A DNA stretch of 64,000 nucleotides, taken from Cotesia glomerata. Its lineage: Eukaryota; Arthropoda; Insecta; Hymenoptera; Braconidae. The first letter of the stretch is position 1; every line of letters begins with the position of its first letter. The notes beneath the pieces were generated by a model. It searched no databases and was not told the origin of the DNA. It saw nothing but the letters and a program-made list of their open reading frames with translations. The DNA is taken from NCBI RefSeq assembly GCF_020080835.1, contig NC_058162.1, positions 22,574,144 to 22,638,143 of the forward strand. Direction: 5' to 3'. Both the position numbers and the translations under genes were made by a program. Positions 24,534 through 37,791 of this stretch are shown one piece after another.

Positions 24534-27500
24534 ATGGATTTGCCGGTGAGTATCAAAGTGATCAATTATCGTTAAGCTACCCACCCAACGGAGAAAGTTC
24601 CAGCATTTTCCTTTTCGATTACATGATCATAAATATTATTTTAGATAATCAATCCATTTACTTTTTTTTTCTTCCTCTTGATTTTAATTTAAGAGGTACA
24701 ACCAGTGTGAAATTTTCAAAAAATCGATTTTTTTTTCATATTTCGATAGATTATACCTTTAAAAATAACATACTCGAATTTTAAATCGATATTTCAAATA
24801 GTTTTTCAGTTAAATCGTTGCATTAGCTACAGAAAAACGCGTTTTTCTCGAAACAGCATTTTTCGAATTTATTGCAGTGATTACTCGAAGACAAATCGGC
24901 TGCCCAATTTCAAAACACAGTAACTAACATTTAGAAATTTTTCTTATTAAAAAAAAAGTTTGCCTGCCAAATTGATGAAAAATTTAATTCATGAATATAA
25001 ATATTTTTAAGAAAAAATACTTGAAATTAAGGTCTAAAAGTTATAAGAAATGCAGCAATATTAGAAAAAAACTAGGTATAAAAATTTTGCAGTTACTGTG
25101 TTTTAAAATTGGGCAGCCGAAATGATCCAATCACTACCAAATTTTTTTCTGCATGTTCTGTAAATAATTCTCCATACAATCATCCTCCAGTTTTTTGATC
25201 TGATCAAAAATCGAATTTTGGCAGGCCAAAAACAACCAAAATTTTGGGTAAAATTCAACTTTTTTTTTTAAAACGCCGCCATTTGGTCAATTTTTGATAT
25301 TTTTTTTCGACCGTAGGTCATCGTACAGACAATATCTTCTAGTTTAACGAGAACTTTTTTTTTTGGTTTTATCCACGGAGAAGACCGAAATCACTCCAGC
25401 AGTGGAGGACTTTTTTTTCGGAGATCGCGTGTAACTCGGAAAATATTTAATTTTTTTCTTCAAAAATTTTACTGTATACTTTTAAAATATGTATTAATCC
25501 ACCCTTAAAATTTTAAAACAATTCATACAGGAGTTTTTTTATTTTAATTCCCAAAAACCGCCTTTTTTTTAGGCTGTCACATTGGTCGTGCCCCTTAAAA
25601 CTGACCTATTGTACTAAGACCTTTTTTATCTGTCTACGTGCCTTCACGCAGGCATAAAATAAAAAATAAAATAAAACAAACTATTATTTCCGCTCAACGC
25701 GTAATAATAAACTTTAATATGTTTAATGCATTTTAAATATTACGTCAACCGTTTTTGCATTATCTTTTTTACCGACTAAATTAACCTTGAACTCTTTTTA
25801 CAACGTACTCAATCATTTTATTTTTTTTTTTAAATATTTAACTAGTCATAAATTTCAATTTAAAAAAAAATTACAATCATTTAAGCGCGATAAATTATTT
25901 TTTTAGTCTAATTAAATAATTTGAAAAAATATCAAATATTAAGTATACATTAATCGGTACCAGTTATGTAATATAATATACTCGATAGCTAATTGTGAGA
26001 TAAAATAAAGTAAAATAAAATAAAATTATATGAATATTTAGAATCGCGATTTGGTTTTGGGTTTCACAAATCGGTTGTATAACTCAATACGTAATAGAAC
26101 TTGGGTAACATTTCTCGGTGTACACATCAGTATCCAGAATATCCCGGTTTCTCCAGGTATTATCCATTGGTATGCCAGCAGCCTTTTGGCGACCGGTTTT
26201 TCTCCATCTCCATCTTCATCTTCATCTTCATCTCCATCCAGCTCGTCCTTATGCTGGTGCTCATAACTTTTTATCCTTTTATCTTTATTTTCCTTCTTTT
26301 AATTTTTTTTAAAATTTTTTTCTTGTTATCTGTACAAGTCTTGTAAAGTAAACCATCCAAAAAGGACGAGACTTGTTATGTCCGTCCACTCTAAATCATT
26401 TGTCTCCGTTGATTTTCATTTTTTAATGTGTCAGATCAATCTGTAAATAATGTATTTTACCGTTTAGTTAATGTATCATCTAGTTTAGGCTACTTCAGAT
26501 TTATATCTTTACTTTCAGTGTCTATTTAGCACACATTTGTCAATTTTTATCGGTTTTTAATAAATAGATTATTTTATATTTAGAATAAAAAATATGACAC
26601 TGAAATTTGAAATTTTTATAATAAATAAAATATTATAAAAATTTATATTTTTATAATTATGTATTTATTACTTTTTTTTTTATTTTTAAATGCGGAATTT
26701 TTTTTATTGAATAATTAAAAAAAAAATTAGATTTTTATTAATTTTAGTATCATGTCAAAAATTCATTTTTAATATTTTTAAATTAAAATCGGTCGAATTT
26801 TTATACAAATTTGATAATTATTTAGCTTGAAAAAAATTTTTAGTACAAAAAATCGAAGAATTAATATTTTTAAACATTTTTTTTTTAATTATTCTATTTT
26901 ACGATGAGTTTACAATAATATTAATGGAAATTTATCAAAAAAATTTTTTTAAGTAATTTCAAAGCTTTCAATTGTTAACAAAAATTTTGTCAGTAAAATT
27001 GATCTACGTACATCAATTGATTTCTAAAAATTTTTAACTTAATCTACACATAAAAAAATTTCTTGTAATTAGTCTATTTTTGATAAACTTTAAATAAAAA
27101 AAGATGTAATTTAAAAAAAAATTTGGTAATTATTTACAAGTGTGGTCCACCATTTTAATTTTCATTTCTTTGAACGGAATTTTTATTTTATTTTATTGAA
27201 GTATATTTTTTTTTTAAATACATAAAAAAAAGTTAATTATCGCAATTTTAACAAATTTACAAAAAAATTTATAAATTTTTTAGAAAATTGTGACATTCAA
27301 CTTTTTTTTTTTATAATTGTTCGTTTTTTTATGTATTTTTTAAAAAAATATAAATCAAAAACACATAAAATAGATATTTTATCCAAAAATATGAAAGCCA
27401 AAATTTTTTCCAACCTTTGAAGGCAAAAAAGCTATCGAAATCTTTATTTTTTTCTTTCACGATTTTTTTTTTTCATCATAAATGCGCCGTAAAAAAAAAT

Positions 27501-30500
27501 CAACATATGTTAATTTTATACTTAGATATGGCTAAAAATGCGATGGATCTAACTTATAAATAATTACCAAAATTTTTTTTATTGGTTGAAATATTATGGG
27601 CCATAAAATTAAAAAATTACCAAAAATTTCTACTAGATTGATACTTCTTTTTAATATCTTACTATTTTTAGTATATAGTTAATAATTATTATAATTAAAA
27701 CTAGATAATATAGAATTGGCCTTCAAAATTATTCCAAGTTATTCAAAATAAATACAATATTTGCATTCATAATGTTTTTCTCTCTTTAAAATTATATTCT
27801 TTAAATTTTCATTCATAAATTTTATTGAAACTCAAACTTTATTTAATTCTATCTAAAAAAAAAAAAAAAATATTAAAATACAATTATAATTTAACTTAAA
27901 ATTTAATTAAAAAAAATTTTATAAGTTAGTAAAAATAAGTACTTACATTATCTGTACCAATTATTACAAAAAAAAAATTTTGCAACTATCCCTGTAAATT
28001 AAATTCGTAAATTTCTTGATATTTAAAAATTTTTATTCTAAAAAAAATGTTATTAAAATGTGCCACTGAAGTTGACAGCTATTAAAATTTTTTTATAATT
28101 TTATAGCAATTAAATTATTATGAAAAAAAATTCCACATATGAAAATTAAAAAAAAATTACTAGTGAAAATTTTTAGAAGTACTTTTTTCAGTGTAATTTA
28201 ATTAGTATAAAAATTAACAGTCAGCTAAATTCGATATTATTATTAAAATTGCAGACAGCCGACGCATCTCAACCGACGGCTGTAAGAATGTCGAGCACCC
28301 CAGTCTACGAAGGTGAAGCCAGCACCGAAGTATCATCATCATACTTCAGTACTTTAGATCTAGGACTACTTGGTGTGTTGCTTCTAGTAGCTGGCTGGTA
28401 TATCTTCAGAAAAAGCAAGGAAGATGACTTGCCACCTGCCAGCAAATCTTACTCAATCCAGTAAGTTATCAATCATAAATCACAATCATTATCTATTTTT
28501 TTATCATCTTCACCTCAAAGATAACCACAAACGCTGATTAATTTCCAGACCGACGAGTTTTACAGCGACAGCTCCTACGGAAAACTCATTCATTAAAAAA
28601 CTCCGGACATCCGGACGTAGTCTGGTAGTTTTCTACGGCAGTCAAACGGGAACTGGTGAAGAATTCGCCGGTAGACTCGCCAAAGAAGGTGTCCGGTACA
28701 AGATGAAGGGAATGGTAGCTGACCCTGAGGAATGCGACATGGAAGAGCTGGTGAACCTGAAACAAATCCCCAACAGCTTAGCTGTTTTCTGTCTGGCTAC
28801 TTATGGCGAGGGTGATCCTACCGACAATGCCATGGAGTTTGTAGACTGGCTGAAAAATGGCGAGGCTGATCTCACTGGACTTAATTATGCCGTAAGTGTT
28901 GAGAGTAATTGTTGCAATTAATTTTACACAGAAACAAAGGTTCACTTGAGTCAAGAAAATATTTTTCTTCCTGATTTTTTTCTTGAGCGAAAAAAAAAAT
29001 TTTTTTTGACATAAGAAATTTCACTTATTCCAACAAAATTAATTCTCTTGCTTTAAGAAATACGTATCTTGATCCAAGAAAATTTATTTAAGTCAAGAAA
29101 ATCTTGTTGTTTTGAGAAAAGTCAGCCTCTTGCTCCAAAAAATTTGGTTCTTGATAGAAGTAAATTTTCTTGTCTTGAAAAAATTTCTCTCTTGCTCCAA
29201 AAAATTAAATATAAAGATAGAAGTAAATTTTCATTAATATTTTTATTGATTAACATGTCAAATGGGAAGATCAAATAATATTGAATCATTTTTTTTCATT
29301 CAATATGTATAATTGTACGCTAAAATAATATAAAATGGGTATCAAATATTCAAGAGAAAAATTTTCTCAAGGTGAGAAAATTTTTTTCTCAGTTGAAGTA
29401 AGTGACACTGCTTCCCTAAAAAATCTAAAAATTTTGATCAAATATAAAAATTTATTTTATCAAGTATTTATGATAATTTGAATTAAGAAAAAATAACTTC
29501 CACCAAGAATAGAATTTCAAGAAAAATTTTTACTTCGGCCAACACAACTTCGGTTTCCTTCAGGCCCCCGAAAATTTTCTTAAGCCAAGAATTTTGTTTT
29601 CCAGTCAAGAAATTTTTCTTTCTGTGTATGTTAAGTACTATAAGGTATTACATTATTAATCATTAAAGTTGTTTACGAAAAAAATTTTTTTTGATACAAG
29701 AAATTTCACTTATTCCAACAAAATTAATTCTCTTGCTTTAAGAAATACGTATCTTGATCCAAGAAAATTTATTTAAGTCAAGAAAATCTTGTTGTTTTGA
29801 GAAAAGTCAGCCTCTTGCTCCAAAAAATTTAGTTCTTGATAAAAGTAAATTTTCTTGTCTTGAAAAAATTTCTCTTTTGCTCCAAAAAAGTAAATATAAA
29901 GATAGAAGTAAATTTTCATTAATATTTTTATTGATTAACATGTCAAAAAGGAAGATCAAATAATATTGAATCATTTTTTTTTTTCATTCAATATGTATAA
30001 TTGCACGCTAAAATAATATAAAATGGATATCAAATATTCAAGAGAAAAATTTTCTCAAGGTGAGAAAATTTTTTTCTCAGCTGAAATAAGTGACACTGCT
30101 TTCCTAAAAAATCTAAAAATCTTGATCAAATATAAAAATTTATTGTATCAAGTATTTATGATAATTTGAATTAAGAAAAAATAACTTCCACCAAGAATAG
30201 AATTTAAAGAAAAATTTTTACTTCGGCCAACACAACTTCGGTTTCCTTCAGGCCCCCGAAAATTTTCTTAAGCCAAGAATTTTGTTTTCCAGTCAAGAAA
30301 TTTTTCTTTCTGTGTATGTTAAGTACTATAAGGTATTACATTATTAATCATTAAAGTTGTTTACGAAAAAAATTTTTTTTGATACAAGAAATTTCACTTA
30401 TTCCAACAGAATTAATTCTCTTGCTTTAAGAAATACGTATCTTGATCCAAGAAAATTTATTTAAGTCAAGAAAATCTTGTTGTTTTGAGAAAAGTCAGTC

Positions 30501-33500
30501 TCTTGCTCCAAAAAATTAAATATAAAGATAGAAGTAAATTTTCATTAATATTTTTATTGATTAACATGTCAAAAAGGAGGATTAAATAATATTGAATCAT
30601 TTTTTTTAAATTCAATATGTATAATTGCACGCTAAAATAATGTAAAATGGGTATCAAATATTCAAGAGAAAAATTTTCTCAAGGTGAGAAAATTTTTTTC
30701 TCCGCTGAAGTAAGTGACACTGCTTCCCTAAAAAATCTAAAAATCTTGATCAAATATAAAAATTTATTGTATCAAGTATTTATGATAATTTGAATTAAGA
30801 AAAAATAACTTCCACCAAGAATAGAATTTAAAGAAAAATTTTTACTTCGGCCAACACAACTTCAGTTTCCTTCAGGCACCCGGAAATTTTCTTGAGCCAA
30901 GAATTTTATTCTCCAGTCAAGAAATTTTTCTTTCTGTGTATTAATTTGTGTCAGTGATAATCTGACGCGCAACAAGTACCAGCTGCTGATAAATCAGAAA
31001 TTATTATTATTATTTTATTTAGTAAAACTCTTTATCAGAAATAGAAAAACTAACCTCAATTCATCACCGACTTGCAAGTAGACGTGTTTTGAATTTTTAT
31101 TTAAATTTCATTAATCATAAGCCTTAAATTAATAGTTTTAATTATTGTTAATGTGATTGCATAATATTGTGCAATTTCCACATCTGTCATTATGTACTTT
31201 AAAATCTGTTGTTTCATTCAGTTTTTTTTTGCTGATTTTAATTGACTAATCTGTGGAATTATTTCAACTTGTTTTTTTTTTTTTTTTTTTTCATTTTCCG
31301 TTCCATGTGAAGCAATAATGATAAGTATGAACGTTAAGTTGTGCAAATTATGTTCTGTGACGCGAAATTTAATGATTATCATAAATTCAAACACTAACGT
31401 CACGCGGCGGAGATTTTCGTCACTAAATAAAACGAAAAAAGTAATTTCAAATAATTTATTAAACATAGTTAGCAATTAAGTTCTAGAATTTTTCATGCTA
31501 CTGGCCTAATTAGTCATTGCATGTTATCTTGTACTGTATTATGTAATTCCTTTTTGTTTTTAATGATCGACTATTTTTTAGGATAATTATCTGTCATTTT
31601 TATTTACTAATAAGCGGTTTTTAATTTCAGGTATTTGGATTGGGTAACAAAACTTATGAGCACTACAATGAAGTGGCTACTTACGTTGACTTTAGACTCG
31701 AACAGCTTGGAGCGACCAGAGTTTTTGAATGCGGACTTGGGGATGATGATGCCAAGTAATTATTTTGAGTTTTTAATTTACATACATCAGTACTAAATTA
31801 TGTATTATTAATGATTATCAATTTTTAACTGAAATAGATTTTGTTTTTCAAGATTAAAATGATAATTTTTAAAATAGATGTTTCCGGCAGGTTGAGAAAT
31901 TTTAATATTTTATGTATTATGTATTTTTTATGGAAATTTAGATGAATTTTATTTTTAGAAAATAATTAGCTGTCAATCTTTGCTCTTCTAGGCTTGAATT
32001 TTTTTTTAAAATTTTTTTTAAGTAAAACAATTAAAAAAATTTTTTTAATTTTATATAATTTAAATTATATTCTTAATGATTTTTGTAAACGTTTATGATT
32101 TTTTATTTGCAAGGATAAATATGACACTAAAGTTAGCCGACGTTTTTAATTTTTTGATTTTTTTTAATTATTAAATTAGAACTAAAAAATATTTTTTAAA
32201 AATTGCACTCAGAGTTTTTCAAGTTTTTTACAAATGAAATTTTTTTTTTTGATTATTTTGCAATAATTCTTTTAATAAAAAAAAATTCTAAAAATTTTTA
32301 AATGTCAGCTAACTTAATTTTCATAAGTTAGCACCTAAAAATTTTTGATTTTTTTTTTAATTAAATTACAACTAAAAAGATATTTATAAAAAATTGCACT
32401 TATAGTTTTTCAAGTTTTTAACATGTGATATTTTTTTTTTTAATTGTTTAATTGAAATTTTTTCGATAAAAATTTCTAAAAATTTTGAAATGTTAACTAA
32501 CTTCATTTTTATAGGGTAAATGCTGTCAATGTTATCAAAATGTTTTGTAAGATCATTTTTAAAACTAAATATAATTTTTAGTTATTGCTTTTAAAAAATT
32601 AAAATTCTATTATAAAAAGTTAGTTAGTTTCATTACTTAATTTAATTTTTTAAGAAATTTAATTTAATCAAATAAAAACAAATTTTTTTGATACTGAAAT
32701 CAACATACATCTGTCAATTTTTTGGATTTTTATAACAACTTAATTATTGTGAAAAAGTTTTAATAACAAATTCCATATCTAGAAATTAAAGAAATTTACA
32801 AGTGCAAATTTTTTGATAATTTGTTTTTATCATTGATTTGACATAAAAATTTAAAAAATTTGCAGATTTTGTTGACTTCAGTATCATAAATTTTTATAGG
32901 TAGCATTCTATTAAAATTTGAATTATGCTGGATTTTTTTTATATAAATTTAGTGTACATAATTTTGTTAGTTTTTCAAAGAAGGTTTAAAATAAACTTTT
33001 TCATTTATTAATTATTCATTATATTTTTCAGCATCGAAGACGACTTTATAACATGGAAAGACAAATTCTGGCCAGCAGTATGCGACTTTTTCGGAATCGA
33101 AGGCGCAGGAGAAGACGTCAGCATCCGTCAGTACAAATTAACAGAACATGTTGAAGTTCCTGCTGACCGTATTTACACTGGAGAAATAGCACGTCTTCAC
33201 TCATTAGTTAACCAACGACCGTAAGTATCATCTCTAGTTAGCTTAAAAAAATACCTGCAGCCAAACTACCTAAACATCAATAAATTTTTATCTAACTAAA
33301 AACAAGTTTCACGTACAGAACTTTCATAAAATTTTTTTTTTTTTCAAGTCTTTTTGATAAATTTCAATATAAAAAAATTATTATCATTTACTTGTTATCA
33401 TTTGCTAGTTTTTCAATCCAGGATAAAAATATAATTGTTATTGCCAGTATATTTACATACATAAAATAATTTAAACTTCTAAGTCCTTATTTTGTAATTT

Positions 33501-33526
33501 CAAAAACTATTTCTTCATTTTTATAG

Positions 33527-33573
<47 letters not shown>

Positions 33574-36500
33574 CACTCTGCGGAATTTTTTTTCATTAAT
33601 AAAAAAAAATCCTTGTAGTAAATTTCACTCAAAAAAATTCAAGGCCAGTTTTTCAATCCAGGATAAAAATATAATTATTATCGCCAGTATATTTATATAC
33701 ATGAAATATTTAGATATATTTCATCATTGGATAAAATTTTATTCTGGATTGAAAAACTGGCTCTAAATCATTCACTCAGAAAATTTCAACATTGTAATCC
33801 TTCAACTAATTACCAACTATACAAAAAAAAAACAATATATTAACTCTCATAAAAAATTTCAGACCATTCGATGCAAAGAATCCGTACCTGGCAGCAGTAA
33901 AAGTGAATCATGAATTGCACGGCCCAACATCAGAGCGTTCGTGCATGCACATCGAGTTCGACATCGAGGGTTCCAAGATGCGTTACGACGCGGGTGACCA
34001 CGTTGCGGTCTACCCGGTGAATGACAACGAGTTGGTGGAGAAAATAGGAAAAATTTGCGAGGTGGACCTGGACACTGTGATAATTCTGACGAACACCGAC
34101 GAGGAATCGACCAAGAAGCACCCGTTCCCTTGCCCCTGCTCTTACAGAACAGCGTTGACCCACTACATAGACATCACGAGCAACCCGAGGACCCACGTGC
34201 TCAAGGAACTCGCGGAGTACTGCAGCGACCCGAAGGACAAGGAGAGATTGAAGCTGATGGCCTCAACCACCGCCGAAGGAAAAGCCCTCTTCCATCAGTG
34301 GGTGACCAACGAGAACCGCAACATCGTCCATATTCTCGAGGACATTCCCAGCTTGAAGCCAGCACTGGACCATCTTTGCGAACTGCTGCCGCGTCTCCAG
34401 TGTCGTTACTACTCGATTTCTTCTTCGCCGAAGCTTCATCCGACTTCTATTCATATAACTGCAGTGGTTGTGGAATACAAGACCCCTACTGGACGGATTA
34501 ATAGAGGAGTCACTACTACTTGGTTGAAGAACAAGCACCCCACTGACCCTCCGAGCTACGTTCCAATTTTCGTTAGAAAGTCCCAGTTCAGACTTCCACC
34601 CAAAGCTATCACTCCCATCATCATGGTGGGACCTGGAACTGGTCTCGCTCCCTTCCGTGGGTTCATTCAGGAACGCGACTTGCTGAGAAAGGGCGGAGAA
34701 GAAGTTGGAGATACTATTTTGTACTTCGGGTGTCGCAAGAGCAAAGAAGATTTTCTGTATCAAAATGAATTGGAAGGGTATGTCAAGAGCGGGACCTTGA
34801 CTCTTCACACGGCTTTTAGTAGAGAGCAGGAGAAGAAGGTCTATGTTACTCATCTTCTTGAGAAGAACAAGGATGAGATTTGGGATGTCATTGGAGCTAA
34901 ACATGGACATGTTTACATTTGCGGGTATTTTTTAATTTTTTTTGGATTAGACTTTGGCAAATTTTATTTAATAGATGGAAATTTTATTTTGAATTTATTG
35001 AAATTAGAGTTTAAAAATTGGCTAAGCTAATTAAAATGAGTAGAAATTTATTTTCAATTACAGTAAGTTTAAAAAACAATTTTTTAATATAGAAAAAGTT
35101 TGAGTGCTTGATGAAATTCGAAATACTTTATCAGTAAATATTTTTAGAAGTAAATTTGGTTATTATTTATTAGGGTCAACCCCATTTTGGGTTATAAGGT
35201 GAAAAATTAACATTTTTTATTTTTTTTTTTTATTCTGCTCGTTTTTACGGCACAATTATGACAAAAAATCTGAAAGGAAAAAATAACGATTTGATAGCTT
35301 TTTTGTCTTTATAAGTTTGAAAAAAAATTGGCTTTCATGTTTTTGGATAAAATTTTTATTTCATCTTTTTTTGATGTTTTTGATATATTTTTTTTTTTTT
35401 TAAATAAGGTAAAAGACCCAGTTATTGACACTTGCAATTTTATTTTGATTAAAAAGAACAGCTCAACTCTAATAAATTAATGAATATAATTTTTGAATTA
35501 TAAATTTTAAGATAATTGATTTTTTGAGAAGATTTAATTTTTTTAATTAGAATAAAATTGCAAGTGTCAAACAACTAGGCCAATGCCAATAACTGGGTCT
35601 TTTACCTTACATAAAAAAAACAAATAATTTAAAAAAAAAAAATTGATCAAACTGATTAAAAAAAAAATAAAATTTAACATGGTCCAGTATGGGTTGAGAC
35701 CCTACTTGTAAATAATTACCGTAAATTTATTACAAAAAATATTAAAAAGCACCTCAAACTTTTTTTTTTTTATAAAAATAATTTTTTTTCGTTGAGAATT
35801 TTAAGGCTGTCATTTCAAAATACAGCAAAATTTTTTAGTACTTTTATTAACCAATCTAATGTTTAAAAAAATTTTTTTTTGTATTTGCCTTCATTTTTAA
35901 AATCAAATTTTTTGTCAATTTAATGTAAACTATTTTTTAAAAGAAAAATTTTTAAAAATGTTAGTCACTATTTTAAAATGAGACTACCGTTTAATTTTAT
36001 TTAAAGTTATTTTCTAAATTTTTTTTTAGTTTTTTAAACTCTAATTTATTTAAAAAATTTTTAATGTAATTAAAAATCAAAAGCTTCAAGTAAGGTAAAA
36101 GACCCAGTTATTGACACATGCAACTTTATTTTAATTAAAAAAAACAAATCAACTCTAATAAATTAATAAATGTAATTTTTTAATTATAAATTTTAAGCTG
36201 ATTGATTTTTTGAGAACATTTTATTTTTTTAATTAGAATAAAATTGCGTGTCAAAAAATTAGGCCAGTGTCAATAACTGGGTCTTTTACCTTAGTAATAT
36301 TTTACTTAACTACAAAAAAAGAAAATATTTACTGTCATGTTAAAGACTGTAAGTATTTGGACTAAAAAATTAGTCATTTTTTTATTCTAAAAATCCTGAT
36401 CAGGACACTAGAATAAATTAATCCAATTATTAAATTGTAATTAATCTTTAATACACATAACGAACAAGATGACACTGGATATCATCCCAGATTATACTCA

Positions 36501-36986
36501 GTGATATCTGTGGTGAAAAAAAATTTCAAATAGTAGCTAAAAAAATCCAGATTATACTGCGTGATATCTAGATTATACTCATTGTAATCTGGATTGTACT
36601 AGCTACTATCTGAAATTTTTTTTCACTCAATATAATCTGAGATGATATCCAGTGTCATCTTGTTCTTTTTGTGTACCTGTAAAAATTTTTAAATTAAATG
36701 TCTTAAATTCATTCAAAATTAATATTTTTTTTTTTTCAACAAATTTAAGATAAAAATTTTTTTAATTTAAATTTGCCAAAGAATTAATGAATAATTATAT
36801 TTAATAAATATATCAATTATTATTAACTATAAATTTTTTAGTGACGCACGTAACATGGCCCGAGATGTCCACAATATTTTGCTAAAAGTAGTCCAAGAAA
36901 AAGGAAAAATGACTGAACTTCAAGCTGCTGACTACATAAAGAAAATGGAAACCCAGAAGCGCTACTCGACCGACGTCTGGAGTTGA
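24534..36986 (+). CDS. CPR: NADPH-cytochrome P450 reductase, complete, seven exons
   Basis: Transfers electrons from NADPH through FAD and FMN to microsomal P450s and haem oxygenase; anchored in the ER membrane. Exons 24534-24545, 28255-28460, 28549-28891, 31631-31755, 33032-33220, 33863-34924 and 36842-36986 join in frame to give 693 residues, a normal insect length. The first exon encodes only MDLP. Membrane anchor about 37-55 (LDLGLLGVLLLVAGWYIF). FMN domain: GSQTGTGEE (103-111), ATYGEGDPTDN (156-166), FGLGNKTYEHYN (189-200). FAD domain: RYYSISSSP (473-481), GVTTTWL (507-513). NADPH domain: MVGPGTGLAPFRGF (546-559), YFGCRKSKEDFLY. It ends DVWS, the usual aromatic C-terminal pair. All key motifs are present, so it should be functional. 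Introns 1, 3 and 6 are loaded with transposons. A poly(A) signal AATAAA is at 37130. Confidence 0.97.
24693..25594. mobile_element. TTAA-flanked piggyBac-like element in CPR intron 1
   Basis: A 902-bp element with termini GAGGTACAACCAGTGTGAAA and CACATTGGTCGTGCCCC, flanked by TTAA at 24689-24692 and 25595-25598. A second copy in the opposite orientation is at 55891-56595. It contains the nested element 24897-25119. Non-coding. Confidence 0.8.
24897..25119. mobile_element. 223-bp MITE nested in the piggyBac-like element
   Basis: TIRs CGGCTGCCCAATTT and AAATTGGGCAGCCG, with AAAT on both sides (24893-24896 and 25120-25123). The uninterrupted sequence is visible in the sister copy near 56350-56370 (reverse strand GACAAATTGTCCGATCAC), which confirms the insertion. 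Confidence 0.8.
25599..27116. other. CPR intron 1, unique part
   Basis: AT-rich intron with one less AT-rich block at 26040-26420 that includes a CATCTT/CATCTC microsatellite (26206-26240). No splice-bounded exon could be identified, though an alternative 5' exon of the reductase there cannot be excluded. Confidence 0.4.
27117..27583. mobile_element. Fold-back MITE, family TTTACAAGTGnGGTCAACC
   Basis: Ends TTTGGTAATTATTTACAAGT and ACTTATAAATAATTACCAAA are inverted. Inner inverted arms run around 27220-27330. Same family as 685-1180 and 35150-35735; the GCATTTATGATAAAAAA-type inner motif is present in reverse orientation near 27475. Confidence 0.75.
28925..30939. mobile_element. hAT-like element with three internal ~685-bp tandem copies
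   Basis: Lies in CPR intron 3. Ends TACACAGAAAC and TTTCTGTGT are flanked by the 8-bp direct repeat ATTAATTT (28917-28924 and 30940-30947), a duplication length typical of hAT elements. Inside, a ~685-bp unit is repeated three times (motif CTTTAAGAAATACGTATCTT near 29050, 29735 and 30425). The repeated unit includes linker GTTAAGTACTATAAGGTATT, so copies arose by tandem duplication, not by separate insertion. The motifs CAAGAAA and CTTGAGCCAAG recur throughout. Apparent ORFs are repeat translations. Confidence 0.8.
33405..33770. repeat. Repeats around TTTTTCAATCCAGGATAAAA and a 45-base poly(A) tract
   Basis: TTTTTCAATCCAGGATAAAA occurs at 33411 and 33651 and in inverted form near 33745-33762 (ATTCTGGATTGAAAAACTGG). 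The last two form a ~125-bp fold-back element. Between the direct copies is an uninterrupted run of 45 A (33527-33571), a likely site of length polymorphism or assembly error. In CPR intron 5. Confidence 0.65.
35150..35735. mobile_element. Fold-back MITE interrupted by a second MITE
   Basis: Left end TTATTAGGGTCAACCCC, right end GGGTTGAGACCCTACTTGTA, with the same inner order as 685-1180 (GGTGAAAAATTAACATTTTT, then TTTTTACGGC). The AGGTAAAAGACCC element at 35407-35607 is inserted inside. In CPR intron 6. Confidence 0.75.
35407..35607. mobile_element. Tc1/mariner-like MITE, nested
   Basis: 201 bp, TIR AGGTAAAAGACCCAGTTATT, TA on both sides, inserted in the fold-back MITE 35150-35735. Same family as 2911-3141 and 36093-36291. 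Confidence 0.85.
36093..36291. mobile_element. Tc1/mariner-like MITE
   Basis: 199 bp, TIR AGGTAAAAGACCCAGTTATT and its inverse, flanked by TA. Only ~490 bp from the nested copy, so two members sit in the same CPR intron. Confidence 0.85.
36452..36675. mobile_element. 224-bp palindromic element with internal GATATC/AATCT repeats
   Basis: Arms TACACATAACGAACAAGATG and CATCTTGTTCTTTTTGTGTA are inverted almost end to end. The stem contains repeated CAGATTATACTCAGTGATATC-like words. A single copy in this window, in CPR intron 6. Non-coding. Confidence 0.75.
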
Positions 36987-37791
36987 TCACACCACTGCTT
37001 CTAATTAATGTTTAATTGTTATTGATTAACGATTACGTACGTGATGGTGATTTTATCAATATTTGATTGTCAGTACGGTATACATAATTTCATCAGAGAC
37101 TCCCGTGAGAAAGCTCACGCTTATAGAAAAATAAAAGATTGTTCATGTAAATAATAACTTCCGCAGCACCGTATTTAATTATTCAATCAATTAAAAATAA
37201 ATTATTGTTTTGAAAATTATCAATGATGCTCGACGGTGTTTATACTTGATCACTTTTTTAATTAATTAATTACATTTTAATTATATGTTTTCCAGTTTTA
37301 TTTATATTAAGTATAAAAATTATTAATTATTTTAATATGAATATTAATATTCATATCAATATTAATTGATAGATATATAGATAATGTATAAATTAAAAAA
37401 AAAATAATCATTGACTATTAAATTGTAGACGAAATTTATTTTTGAAAATATTAAATTAAGGTAATGGATTTTTATATAAATTTTAAAAGTAATTTTAATA
37501 ATTAATAATTGTATTTTATGTAAGATTTTAATTAGAAAAGTCGTTATGTTATAATAACGTTTAATAAAATTCATTTAAATTTTAATATTTTTTACTCGAA
37601 TATTTTCTACTGGAATTTTTAAATTTCATCGGTCGTATAAGTATATTTATAGTATACATTTGAGTATTTATATATATACATATAAATATATTTACACATA
37701 AATATAGATATATACATATACATGGTACACGTGGTACACTTGTTATCATAACCTAATTTTGTTATTTGTATAAAAATAAACATAAATAAAT
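36987..37791. other. CPR 3'UTR and intergenic region before PNLDC1
   Basis: Two genes in the same direction separated by ~800 bp. Contains CPR poly(A) signals (AATAAA at 37130 and again near 37196), AT-rich sequence and TA/CATA microsatellites at 37660-37720 just upstream of the PNLDC1 start. No gene. Confidence 0.6.

Noticed and set aside
29069..29963. Two nearly identical 69-residue frames 685 bp apart
   Set aside because: They are translations of the tandem units of a non-coding hAT-like element.
34055..34910. Long open frames on both strands (148 and 215 residues) over the large CPR exon
   Set aside because: They are other-frame translations of a GC-richer coding exon whose true frame has all FAD and NADPH motifs.
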